This document shows positions 1 through 9,282 of a stretch of DNA of 64,000 bases, piece after piece. Location of the stretch: contig NZ_BAKK01000008.1 of the NCBI RefSeq assembly GCF_000614145.1, forward strand, positions 62,001 through 126,000. Reading direction: 5' to 3'. Both the position numbers and the translations under genes were made by a program. Every line of letters begins with the position of its first letter. The stretch's first letter is position 1. Source of the stretch: Bacteroides faecichinchillae JCM 17102 (GTDB lineage: Bacteria; Bacteroidota; Bacteroidia; Bacteroidales; Bacteroidaceae). The notes below the pieces were generated by a model. That model ran no database searches, was not told the origin of the DNA, and saw only the letters and a program-made list of their open reading frames with translations.

Positions 1-923
1 AAATTCTTCAATAGCTTGTGCTGTAGCATCTTTCAATAATACGGTTTTCTCTTTGTCAATGAGGTAAAGAGTAGGGATTGCTTTTAAATCGTAGATTTGC
101 TCTTCTTTGATGGTGAATTTTTTATCATAAGCATTGATCCATTCTTTAGGAAATTCACTCAAATGTTTTCTCCATTCATCAAGTTCCTCATCTGGATAAA
201 GAGAAAGTAGTATCAGTTTCTTTTCTTTCAGAAGTTTGTTGATGATAGGAGCATTCTTTAGTTGCCCGATCATTTCAGAACATGCGTGGCAACCGGGGTT
301 GTTGATGAACAATAAGATGTAATCGGCATTAAGCTTATAGAGATTACCTTGTGCACCGGAAGCAACGTGTATGTAAAATCAAGTGCTTTTGTTCCGATAC
401 GGTTTTTGAGGGCCAGTTCCAAACGAGCTTTTGGACGTATCTTTTCTGTTTCATTCAGTATGGGTGAGGCGATCATTGCTTCAAGCACAGGAATATAAAA
501 TTCTTCGTTGCGTAACGGAGAATTAGGATCATATAAATATTTGTCGGCTAAATCTGTGATATAAAAAAATACTTTTTTATTTGCGTTCGTCTGTTCAATG
601 GTCTTTCGGATAGCTTCATGAGCAGTTGTTAAAGGTACATGATTAAGGATATCACAATAATCAGCCCATGCTTGTTCTGTGATGTCAGGATGATGAATAT
701 AATTTGTATCGGTAAAATTTACGTTATCCCAATAATGTTTTACCAGAAAGTCTGCACGTTGTTCCGGATCTGTCATCATTTGTGGAATGGAGGGCAAAGT
801 GAAGGATTTAATGGTATCTTGTGGTATTTCATTCTTGTTTTGACTGGAAGCGTTCCCACTTTTGCAGGAAGTGCAAAGAAGAAAAAAACAAAGAATGGAA
901 AGAAAGTTTATATTCAATTTCAT
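1..923 (-). pseudogene. DUF5106/thioredoxin-fold lipoprotein, frameshifted and partial
   Basis: The minus-strand start at 923 encodes a lipoprotein signal whose lipobox ends in LLCTSC, then a helical region typical of DUF5106 proteins of Bacteroides. From about position 363 the reading continues in another frame, which gives NNPGCHACSEM, a thioredoxin-type CxxC motif, followed by a thioredoxin-like C-terminus (AIPTLYLIDKE) that runs off the window edge. One missing base near 361-367 separates the two frames, so the uninterrupted product would be a membrane-anchored thiol-disulfide protein facing the periplasm. The frameshift is a clean single-base loss and may be a sequencing error. The family assignment comes from motifs and overall layout; the substrate is unknown. 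Confidence 0.7.
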
Positions 924-1191
924 AACTTACTGTTTTTACGTTGAACTTTACATCATATACGTTGAGACAAAGATAGCTTCCTTTTTACTTTCTTCAAAGA
1001 ATTTTCAGAAAAGAATATTCCAGATATAAGAATGAATTAGGCTGAAAATGTGCTGTTTTTAAGAAATCTCTTCAATTTATTGATGGTTTGGTAAATGAAT
1101 TAGAAAAGAAATTGTATAAATGAGTGTAATAATATGCAGAAAGTCGGTTTGTTTTGTATGTTACTGCACAGAATATGCAATTAATAGTGTC

Positions 1192-1279
1192 ACTATAAGT
1201 TATGTTTCTCACCGACGAACACTCTGTTTCTCACTGATGAACACATTGTTTGTCGGTAATGAACATTCAGTTTCTTGGT
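1192..1279. repeat. 22-bp-period tandem repeat array A (4 units)
   Basis: Units start at 1192, 1214, 1236 and 1258 and share a core close to GAACACATTGTTTCTC. Unit copies differ at several positions, but the period is exactly 22. The same core, in the same orientation, recurs in arrays at 18723-18876 and, more diverged, at 42214-42323. Confidence 0.7.
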
Positions 1280-1425
1280 AAACTAGTTATAATGTGAGAA
1301 AATCTATCTGTTTTTAGTCTGGTTTACTTTTTATTGAAGGTAGATGTAAATTGATAAAATGGAGTGAAATGCAGTCTATGTCGTTCTAAAAAATTATATT
1401 GACAAGTGAATATAATCGTTTTGAT

Positions 1426-1605
1426 ATGAATAAAGTCTTAGGTGTAGAAAAATGAAATTTACTATTGGTGAATGCCAGTGATTTTCTGTTTACTTCGGAA
1501 ACTCCGCTAGATTTATTCATTTATAGATTGATTAAATATCCCGTTTTTAAGGATGATCTATTTTATATCATTAATAAGTCTAAGAGTATCGATAAAAAGG
1601 AATAA
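1426..1605 (+). pseudogene. Possible small gene remnant with in-frame TGA
   Basis: An ATG at 1426 opens a frame of 59 codons that ends in TAA at 1603. It is interrupted by TGA at codon 10 (1453-1455). After the stop the frame reads NASDFLFTSETPLDLF and onward with a protein-like composition. I do not recognise it. It may be chance coding in AT-rich DNA. Confidence 0.15.
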
Positions 1606-1661
1606 GTCGATTCATTGTTTCGATTCTAATCTATTGGTCATCTCGTAGACTTATATAATGT

Positions 1662-3443
1662 CTATTTTTCTTTAGCCAGTGTAAATACGAATTCCAATCC
1701 TCCTCCTTGATTATTTTTAGCGGAAATGCTTCCACCATGGATAATTACAGCATTCTTTACAATTGCCAGACCAAGCCCTGTTCCACCTAACTTACGTGAA
1801 CGTCCTTTATCTACGCGATAGAAACGTTCGAATAGGCGATTCAAGTGCTCGGGAGATACACCGATACCAGTATCGGCAACACTAAAATAATAGTAGTTTT
1901 CATCTTCACGAAAACAATTGATATTGATTTGGATATTTGTTCCGGCGTAGGCTATAGCATTATCCATCAGATTACGGAAGATAGAGTAAAGCAATGAGTA
2001 ATTCCCTTTGATTTGAATACTTTTTTTGAGAGAATTGACAACGGTGATTTGCTTCTCTTCTAATTCCAGAGATACTTCATTAATGATATTGCCTACTAAA
2101 AGACTAATGTCTATTCGTTCCATATCAATCATATTAGCAGCTTCATCCATACGGGTAAGTACGGAGATATCACGAAGCAAGCGACTCAATCGATTACTTT
2201 GAGCATAACATCGTTTAAGGAAGGTATTCATCTTGTCTCTAGGGATTGTCTCATTATTGACAATAGTCTCCAGATATCCCTGAATACTGCTGACAGGAGT
2301 TTTTAGTTCATGCGCAATATTCTGAGTCAGTTGACGTTTCAGTCGCACCTGTTCTTCCTCTTGGGTAACGTCATTAATAGAAATCTCGAAACTTGCGTCC
2401 TGGAAAATGATGCACTCTACGATAAATGTCCTTCCGTTTTTGTTGATTGTCACAGACATTCTCTTTTCATCTTTACCGCTGGAACGCTGTTGCTGATTCT
2501 TGTTGATGAAATGAGTGATATCTTTCAATTCTTCAATGGCAAACACTTCCTCGGTTGTTTCCAGATTAGAGTCTGAAATCAGGTTGCTGTATTGTGTAAA
2601 AAGATTATTTACCAGAATTTCTTTCTTGTCTTTAGTGAATATCCCCAATCCTTCGTGTGAAATTTGTAGGTGAGTGATTAACTTTTCACGTTCAATGTAA
2701 AGAGCTTCTTTTGTTTCGTGCAGACGTTTGTATATCTGGATAATATGCTGTGAAATCTCTCCTAGTTCATTGTGTGGAAAAGCAGAATTCATCTCCATCT
2801 CAATAGGCTCGTTCCGATCGGCACGCATGGCGAATTCGCGAAGTTGACTGATAGAAGTTCCCAGTTTCTTGGTAAACTTGTAAAAGATGAAAATTAATAG
2901 TAGAGATACAATCACAGTGAACCACAAATAGTGTGGATCTGCTTTCAGATTATTAATCAGGCTGACGTTGTAGGGTAATGCCGAGCGTATGAAATAATCT
3001 CCGTAACGAGTAGCTGAATAGAAATATGGCACTCCTGTGGTTTCCGAAGTGCGGCGTACGTCAAATCCGTTGCCGTTTTTCAGTGCTTTTTGTATTTCCG
3101 GGCGGTTCAGGTGGTTTTCAATCTGGAGATTGGATGTTTGATAACTGTCATATAACACATTGCCTTGTAAATCAATCAGCGTTACCCGTAAGTCCTTCAA
3201 AGAGTGATTACGGATATATTCATAAGTTGCCTCTTCGATGGCCGATGTGGTATTTAATTGTTCATATAGTCGGTTGCTGTAATCTTGTAACTGTGTATTT
3301 AGCAATTCGATTTTGTATTCTCTTTCACGTTGATATTGATATGCGATAAAGCATGCGGCAAATACAAGAAATAGAGATATAACCGAAAGGAACAACTTCC
3401 GGCTGAAAGAAAGAAAATGTTTATGTGTGACAGGTAGGTTCAT
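1662..3443 (-). CDS. Sensor histidine kinase (PhoR-like)
   Basis: This is a 593-residue membrane sensor kinase. It has a first transmembrane helix at about 17-35, a periplasmic sensor region, and a second helix at about 172-190. A linker/PAS-like segment follows, then the dimerisation domain with phospho-accepting His378 in NIAHELKTP. The catalytic domain shows the N box (NLMDNAIAYAG), the G1 box (ADTGIGV), the F box (LFERFYRVD) and the G2 box (GGTGLGLAIV). The gene lies 9 bp downstream of its response regulator on the same strand, so the two form one operon. The architecture is PhoR-like, but the signal cannot be read from sequence and no phosphate genes are nearby. Confidence 0.92.
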   Translation of the reverse strand: MNLPVTHKHFLSFSRKLFLSVISLFLVFAACFIAYQYQREREYKIELLNTQLQDYSNRLYEQLNTTSAIEEATYEYIRNHSLKDLRVTLIDLQGNVLYDSYQTSNLQIENHLNRPEIQKALKNGNGFDVRRTSETTGVPYFYSATRYGDYFIRSALPYNVSLINNLKADPHYLWFTVIVSLLLIFIFYKFTKKLGTSISQLREFAMRADRNEPIEMEMNSAFPHNELGEISQHIIQIYKRLHETKEALYIEREKLITHLQISHEGLGIFTKDKKEILVNNLFTQYSNLISDSNLETTEEVFAIEELKDITHFINKNQQQRSSGKDEKRMSVTINKNGRTFIVECIIFQDASFEISINDVTQEEEQVRLKRQLTQNIAHELKTPVSSIQGYLETIVNNETIPRDKMNTFLKRCYAQSNRLSRLLRDISVLTRMDEAANMIDMERIDISLLVGNIINEVSLELEEKQITVVNSLKKSIQIKGNYSLLYSIFRNLMDNAIAYAGTNIQININCFREDENYYYFSVADTGIGVSPEHLNRLFERFYRVDKGRSRKLGGTGLGLAIVKNAVIIHGGSISAKNNQGGGLEFVFTLAKEK

Positions 3444-3452
3444 AATTGTTTA

Positions 3453-4142
3453 TTATTCAGCTTCAAAGCAATATCCATATCCCAGGCGGGTAACGATACA
3501 TTTGCCGTATTCGCCTATTTTCTTGCGTAAACGGGTAATGTTTACGTCAATGGTACGATCGAGTACATACACCTCATCGCTCCAAATGCGTGCAAGAATA
3601 TCTTCGCGCGAGAAGACACGTCCTTTATATTGTACTAACAGAAGCAGTATTTCAAACTCTTTTTTGGTAAGTTGCACTTCTTCGCCGTCGATACTTACTT
3701 TCTTTTTGGTAATATCGATCACGAGTGACTGATAAACAAGACGTTCGGGAGCTTGTTCAGTTTCTGCAGTCGTTGTACGTCTTAAGACAGCTTTTACGCG
3801 GGCAATGACTTCACGCAGAGAAAATGGTTTCGAAATATAATCATCCGCTCCCAGATTAAATCCTGTAACGGTATCGTTCTCAGTATCTTTGGCTGTGATA
3901 AAGATGATAGGCACCTTATCTGTTTTCTTATCCTTCTTTAGCATATTAGCCATTTTGAATCCGGAGATTTCTCCCATCATCACATCAAGAAGTAGCAGGT
4001 TATAACTGCTGATATCCATCTTCAATGCTTCTTCGGCAGAATTTGCGGTATCCACTTCAAAACCTTCATTTTCCAGATTAAACTTCAGGATTTCACAGAG
4101 GTCCTCTTCATCATCGACAACTAAAATGCGGTAATCATTCAT
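3453..4142 (-). CDS. OmpR/PhoB-family response regulator
   Basis: This 229-residue protein has a receiver domain with the acidic pocket VVDDEED at 8-14, phospho-accepting Asp53 in LLLLDVMMG, and the conserved lysine in FITAKD. The C-terminal winged-helix domain includes VQLTKKEFEILLLL and ends in RLGYGYCFE, the pattern of OmpR/PhoB regulators. It is the first gene of the operon with the sensor kinase at 1662-3443. The upstream region holds a pair of 11-bp direct repeats (4236-4257) with the geometry this family binds, which suggests autoregulation. The family call is firm; the regulon is unknown. Confidence 0.93.
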   Translation of the reverse strand: MNDYRILVVDDEEDLCEILKFNLENEGFEVDTANSAEEALKMDISSYNLLLLDVMMGEISGFKMANMLKKDKKTDKVPIIFITAKDTENDTVTGFNLGADDYISKPFSLREVIARVKAVLRRTTTAETEQAPERLVYQSLVIDITKKKVSIDGEEVQLTKKEFEILLLLVQYKGRVFSREDILARIWSDEVYVLDRTIDVNITRLRKKIGEYGKCIVTRLGYGYCFEAE

Positions 4143-4235
4143 AATCTATATGTATTAATGTGATATGACAAAGTTACATCTTTATTTTATTCTGTCGCAA
4201 AGATGAGGAGACTTTGTTACGGGCGGATGAAACAA

Positions 4236-4257
4236 ATATTACATTCATATTACATTC
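4236..4257. promoter_or_regulatory. Pho-box-like 11-bp direct repeat
   Basis: ATATTACATTC occurs twice head to tail (4236-4246 and 4247-4257). This equals two 7-bp TTACATT motifs spaced by 4 bp, the layout recognised by OmpR/PhoB-type dimers. It lies about 95 bp upstream of the response regulator start and in the shared region with the divergent gene at 4384. A TATCTTTG -7 element for that gene is at 4332-4339. Confidence 0.5.
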
Positions 4258-4383
4258 TACAAAATACGTTATCCGGCATAGATTTTAATAGTTTTTGCGG
4301 AATGTATGAGGAATAAATGGTTGCTATTTGTTATCTTTGTTAGAGAAATGTGATAGATACATTATAATATACATCAACAGGCA

Positions 4384-5577
4384 ATGATAAATATTGACTT
4401 TAAGCAGCATCGGCGCGAAATAATCGGTATCATTATAGCGATTTTACTAATAATAGGAGGTATGTCTATCTTTAGATATACTTCTTTTAATAAAGATTTT
4501 GAGATTGTAGACGATTTGGGAGGGAATATATTTCCGTCGGCTATCTTGTCGGTAGCTACAACGGATGCACAAGTAATCACACCTTCGGATTCTTTGTATT
4601 TGGGAAATCCTAAATCGTGTATTGCCATCCGGATAAAATCAAGGACAGCTTATAGTCGTGTGCGGATTGAAGTGGCGGAAACTCCTTTCTTTTCCCGTTC
4701 TGTATCGGAATTTGTATTGAATAAACCCCGGACGGAATATACCATTTATCCGGATATTATCTGGAATTATGAAGCATTGAAAAATAATGTGCAGGCAGAA
4801 CCAATCAGTGTTGCGATGGAAGTCGAGATAAATGGAGAGAGTCTGGGGCAACGTGTCCGTACATTCTCTGTGCGTAGTATCAATGAATGTCTGTTGGGGT
4901 ATGTGGCAAAAGGCGTTAAGTTTTATGATACCGGTATTTTCTTTGCTGCTTATGTCAATGAGGAGAATCCTATGATTGATCAATTGCTCCTCGAAGCATT
5001 AAATACTCGTATCGTGAATCGTTTTCTAGGTTATCAGAGTCCGGTTAAAGGTGCTGTAGACAAACAGGTGTATGCACTATGGAATGTACTACAAAAACGC
5101 AAATTCCGTTATAGCTCTGTATCTAATACAAGCCTTTCAAGTAATGTCGTCTTTTCTCAACGTGTTCGTACGTTTGATGATTCATTGGAGTCTTCACAGA
5201 TCAACTGTGTAGATGGAAGCGTACTTTTTGCTTCCTTGCTTCGTGCCATTAATATCGATCCGATTCTGGTACGTACGCCGGGACATATGTTTGTTGGCTA
5301 TTATACGGATAACTCTCATAAAGATATGAATTTCTTAGAAACCACAATGATTGGGGATGTGGACTTGGATGACTTTTTTCCAGATGAACAGTTGGACTCT
5401 ACGATGGTCGGTAAATCTCAGAATGAGATGTCATTACTGACTTTTGAAAAATCCAAAGAATACGGGAATAAGAAATACAAGGAGAATGAGAAAGGAATTC
5501 ATTCAGGTAAATTGAATTATATGTTTTTGGAAATCTCCAAAGATGTACGTCGAAAAATACAGCCTATAGGGAAATAG
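4384..5577 (+). CDS. Membrane-anchored transglutaminase-like protein
   Basis: This 397-residue protein has an N-terminal transmembrane helix at about 13-30 and a large extracytoplasmic part. Residues near 270-310 contain QINCVDGSVLFASLL (Cys275), followed 26 residues later by PGHMFVGYY (His301), which is the Cys/His arrangement of transglutaminase-like cysteine proteases. The third acid is not certain. The first part is likely a beta-sandwich domain. It is divergent from the two-component operon and shares its regulatory region. It may be a peptidase or a catalytically altered member, and its substrate is unknown. Confidence 0.65.
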   Translation: MINIDFKQHRREIIGIIIAILLIIGGMSIFRYTSFNKDFEIVDDLGGNIFPSAILSVATTDAQVITPSDSLYLGNPKSCIAIRIKSRTAYSRVRIEVAETPFFSRSVSEFVLNKPRTEYTIYPDIIWNYEALKNNVQAEPISVAMEVEINGESLGQRVRTFSVRSINECLLGYVAKGVKFYDTGIFFAAYVNEENPMIDQLLLEALNTRIVNRFLGYQSPVKGAVDKQVYALWNVLQKRKFRYSSVSNTSLSSNVVFSQRVRTFDDSLESSQINCVDGSVLFASLLRAINIDPILVRTPGHMFVGYYTDNSHKDMNFLETTMIGDVDLDDFFPDEQLDSTMVGKSQNEMSLLTFEKSKEYGNKKYKENEKGIHSGKLNYMFLEISKDVRRKIQPIGK

Positions 5578-5679
5578 TGTTGTTTTTCATCTTGTTTATC
5601 AGCCTTTCTTTGAGTGATTGAAATTACTTTCCACTTTTTATTTTTATCTTTGCATTTATAATTCTTAAAATGAAAGAGA

Positions 5680-6504
5680 ATGCAAGGCAAGAAATTTATC
5701 TCTCCCGGAGCATGGTTCTCCATGATTTATCCATCAGACTGGAACGAGTTTGAGGATGGTGAAGGCTCATTTCTTTTCTATAACCCTGAAGTATGGACGG
5801 GCAACTTTCGTATATCTGCTTTTAAAGGGAAAGTCGGTTATGGCAAAGAAGCCGTTCGGCAGGAACTGAAAGAGAATGAAACAGCTTCTTTGGTTAAAAT
5901 AGGAATGTTGGAATGTGCGTATAGCAAAGAAATGTTTCAGGAAGAAGGGACTTATTATACTTCTCATCTATGGATGGTCGGAATAGATGATTTAGCTTTT
6001 GAATGTTCGTTTACTGTGCCTAAAGGGGGTGATGTGAAGGAGGCGGAAGCTGTCATTGCTACATTGGAAGTTCGGAAGGAAGGACGGAAATATCCAGCGG
6101 AACTTATTCCTGTTCGTCTGTTGGAGATTTACCAGATTAATGAAGGATATGAATGGGCAGTTTCTAAAGTGAAGCAGGAGTTGAAGAAAGACTTTCAGGG
6201 AGTAGAAGAAGACTTGGAAAAGCTTCAGTGCGTGATTGATAGTGGTAAGATAGGTCCCAAAAAGAAGGATGAATGGTTAGCAATCGGTTTAACGGTTTGT
6301 TCTATTTTGGCCAATGAAGTGGAAGGGGTAGAATGGAAAACGTTAATCGATGGAAATCGTGAAACACCTGTTCTTCAATATCACGATCAGGTGATTGATC
6401 CTATGAAATTGGCTTGGAGCAAAATAAAAGCAGGTCAGCCTTGCAATGTCATTGAGGAATATAAAACCATACTTAATTTAATCATTACAAACCAACTAAC
6501 CTAA
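5680..6504 (+). CDS. DUF3805/DUF3806 protein
   Basis: This 274-residue soluble protein has no signal peptide. The N-terminal half (ISPGAWFSMIYPSDWNEFED) fits DUF3805, and the C-terminal half (residues about 150-270, with WLAIGLTVCSILANEVEGVEW) fits DUF3806. Both are uncharacterised Bacteroidetes domains. Its TAA stop at 6502-6504 is directly followed by the GTG start of the ABC-F gene, so the two are likely translationally coupled. A TATCTTTG -7 element lies at 5645-5652. The function is unknown. Confidence 0.75.
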   Translation: MQGKKFISPGAWFSMIYPSDWNEFEDGEGSFLFYNPEVWTGNFRISAFKGKVGYGKEAVRQELKENETASLVKIGMLECAYSKEMFQEEGTYYTSHLWMVGIDDLAFECSFTVPKGGDVKEAEAVIATLEVRKEGRKYPAELIPVRLLEIYQINEGYEWAVSKVKQELKKDFQGVEEDLEKLQCVIDSGKIGPKKKDEWLAIGLTVCSILANEVEGVEWKTLIDGNRETPVLQYHDQVIDPMKLAWSKIKAGQPCNVIEEYKTILNLIITNQLT

Positions 6505-8372
6505 GTGGCAGTACCTTATTTACAAGTAGACAATCTGACCAAGTCTTTCGGGGATTTGGTCTTGATGGAAAATATATCTTTTGGCATTGCCGAAGGGCAG
6601 CGTGTCGGACTTATCGCCAAGAACGGAAGCGGTAAAACGACCTTATTGAATATTATTGCCGGAAAAGAAGGATACGATAGTGGAAACATTGTATTTCGTC
6701 GCGATCTCCGGGTAGATTATCTGGAACAAGATCCTAAATATCCCGAAGAACTAACTGTACTTGAAGCCTGTTTTCATCATGGGAACAGTACCGTCGAACT
6801 TATTAAAGAGTATGAACGTTGCATGGAAACAGTCGGTCATCCCGGACTAGAAGATCTGTTGGTACGTATGGATCAGGAGAAAGCCTGGGAATATGAACAA
6901 AAAGCCAAACAGATTCTCTCGCAACTGAAAATCCGTAATTTCGACCAACAGGTGAAGCAACTTTCCGGTGGTCAGTTAAAGCGCGTTGCATTAGCCAATG
7001 CATTGATTACTGAGCCGGATTTACTGATTCTCGATGAGCCTACCAATCACTTGGATCTTGATATGACGGAATGGCTGGAAGAATATCTTCGTCGTACTAA
7101 TCTGAGTTTGCTGATGGTGACGCATGATCGTTACTTTCTTGATCGTGTATGTTCAGAAATTATAGAAATAGATAACCGGCAAATTTATCAGTATAAAGGA
7201 AACTACAGCTATTATTTGGAGAAACGCGAGGAACGGATTGAGGCCAAAAGTGTAGAAATAGAACGTGCCAACAATCTTTATCGTACAGAACTTGATTGGA
7301 TGCGTCGTATGCCTCAGGCACGCGGACATAAAGCGCGCTATCGGGAAGAGGCTTTTTACGAATTGGAGAAGGTTGCCAAACAACGTCTTCGCAATGATGA
7401 TGTGAAGTTGGAAGTGAAGGCTTCTTATATTGGAAGTAAAATATTCGAAGCTGATCATCTCTCTAAGAGCTTCGGCGACATGAAGATTCTGGATGATTTT
7501 TCTTATATCTTTTCCCGTTACGAAAAGATGGGAATCGTGGGAAACAACGGAACCGGTAAGTCTACCTTTATCAAGATACTGATGGGGCTGGTTCAGCCGG
7601 ATAGCGGAATATTGGAAATCGGTGAAACGGTTCGCTTCGGTTATTATTCACAGGATGGGCTTCAGTTTGACGAACAGATGAAGGTGATTGATGTGGTACA
7701 AGATATTGCTGAAGTGATAGAGCTGGGTAACGGTAAGAAACTGACTGCTTCGCAGTTCTTACAACATTTCCTGTTTACGCCCGAAACTCAACATAGTTAT
7801 GTTTATAAGTTGAGTGGGGAGAACGCCGTAGACTTTACCTCTGTACGGTGCTGATGCGTAATCCGAACTTCCTCGTGTTGGACGAGCCTACCAATGATTT
7901 GGATATTATTACTTTAAATGTGCTGGAAGAGTATCTTCGAAATTTCAAAGGGTGTGTGATCGTTGTATCCCACGACCGTTACTTTATGGATAAAGTAGTC
8001 GATCACTTGCTGGTGTTCAACGGGCAAGGAGATATTCGTGACTTTCCGGGGAATTATAGTGATTATCGTGATTGGAAAGAAGCGAAAGCGCAGAAAGAGA
8101 AAGAAGCAGCAAAGCCTCAGGAGGAAAAGACTGCCCGCGTCCGCTTGAACGAAAAACGAAAGATGAGCTTTAAAGAAAAGCGTGAGTTTGAACTTCTGGA
8201 AAAGGAAATTGCTGATTTGGAGGCAGAGAAGACCCAGATAGAAGAGTTGCTCTGCAGTGGTACGCTTTCTGTCGATGAACTAACGGAAAAATCGAAACGT
8301 TTGTCCGAAGTAAATAATTTGATTGATGAGAAAACAATGCGCTGGTTGGAGCTAAGCGAGATAGAGGGGTAG
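6505..8372 (+). pseudogene. ABC-F family ATPase, frameshifted
   Basis: Read across the frameshift this is a 622-residue ABC-F protein with two ATP-binding cassettes and no membrane segments. Cassette 1 has NGSGKTT, the signature LSGGQ and LLILDEPTNHLD. A linker of about 80 residues follows, then cassette 2 with GNNGTGKST and VLDEPTNDLD. A charged coiled-coil tail follows (KRKMSFKEKREFELLEKE). Members act on ribosomes or translation. The frame breaks at a GGGG run (7816-7819), exactly where the second LSGGE signature should read on. One extra G restores it. Translation starts at GTG right after the preceding stop. The loss is probably an assembly error rather than a real null allele. Confidence 0.85.
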
Positions 8373-8439
8373 GCTTAATAAACTGACTAAATACGAAAAA
8401 ACAAGTAATTGATAATAAATAATTTATAACTTTTCTGTC

Positions 8440-9282
8440 ATGTCGAACCTGACCAATTATCATAGTCACTGTCTTTATTGTGACGGACGAGCAAATATGG
8501 AAGATTTCATTCGCTTTGCCATTAGTGAGGATTTCTCTTCCTATGGTATTTCTTCTCATGCCCCATTACCATTTTCTACCGCATGGACTATGGAATGGGA
8601 TCGTATGAATGATTATCTGTGCGAATTTTCCCGTCTGAAGAAAAAATATGCTGATAAGATAGAATTGGCAATCGGGCTTGAGATTGATTATCTAAATGAA
8701 GAGAGCCATCCGGCTTTGCCCTGTTTCCAGGAATTGCCACTCAATTATCGAATAGGTTCTGTGCATATGTTATATTCACCGGAGGGGAAAGTGGTGGATA
8801 TCGATACTTCTGCCGATACTTACCGTCAGCTGATAGACATGCATTTTGGTGGTGATATTGAACAGGTAGTTCGTCTGTATTATAAGAATTTACTTCGGAT
8901 GGTGGAGTTAGGTGGATTTGATATCGTAGGCCATGCAGATAAAATGCACTATAATGCTTCATGTTATCGTCCCGGTTTGCTGGATGAGGTTTGGTATGAC
9001 ACTCTTGTGCGTGATTATTTTGCAGAGATAGCCCGTCGCGGTTATATTATTGAAATCAATACCAAGTCATATCGTGATTTGGGCACTTTCTATCCCAATG
9101 AACGTTATTTTCCTTTCTTAAAAGAATTAGGTGTCCGGGTACAAGTGAATAGTGATGCACATTATCCGGAACGGATTAATAATAGCCGTCACGAAGCCCT
9201 TCTAGCCTTGAGAAAAGCAGGATTTGAGACGGTTACAGAATGGCATAAAGGGAAATGGGAGGAAATACCCATTAATCTATAA
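8440..9282 (+). CDS. PHP-domain histidinol-phosphatase
   Basis: This 280-residue PHP-superfamily phosphatase matches HisK-type histidinol-phosphatases. It has the metal-binding HSHCLYCDG motif near the N-terminus, GISSHAPLPF, GSVHM, DIVGHADKMHY, and NSDAHYPERI near the C-terminus. It would convert histidinol phosphate to histidinol in the cytoplasm. No other his genes are close, so a related phosphoester substrate is possible. Its 3' end overlaps the convergent M48 protease gene by 11 bp. Confidence 0.85.
   Translation: MSNLTNYHSHCLYCDGRANMEDFIRFAISEDFSSYGISSHAPLPFSTAWTMEWDRMNDYLCEFSRLKKKYADKIELAIGLEIDYLNEESHPALPCFQELPLNYRIGSVHMLYSPEGKVVDIDTSADTYRQLIDMHFGGDIEQVVRLYYKNLLRMVELGGFDIVGHADKMHYNASCYRPGLLDEVWYDTLVRDYFAEIARRGYIIEINTKSYRDLGTFYPNERYFPFLKELGVRVQVNSDAHYPERINNSRHEALLALRKAGFETVTEWHKGKWEEIPINL

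Larger units (their letters stand above)
924..1661. other. Intergenic region with 22-bp repeats and a possible gene remnant
   Basis: This stretch of about 740 bases has no intact gene. It holds a four-unit 22-bp-period repeat array (1192-1279) and a short plus-strand reading frame broken by a TGA (1426-1605). The rest is AT-rich with no clear terminator or RNA. Confidence 0.6.

Noticed and set aside
639..944. 101-residue plus-strand frame over the DUF5106 gene
   Set aside because: It lies antisense to a lipoprotein gene with a clear signal peptide and has no domain features.
3453..4142. Naming the two-component pair RprXY
   Set aside because: The N-terminus of the regulator does not match what I recall of Bacteroides RprY, so only the PhoB/PhoR-like family is stated.
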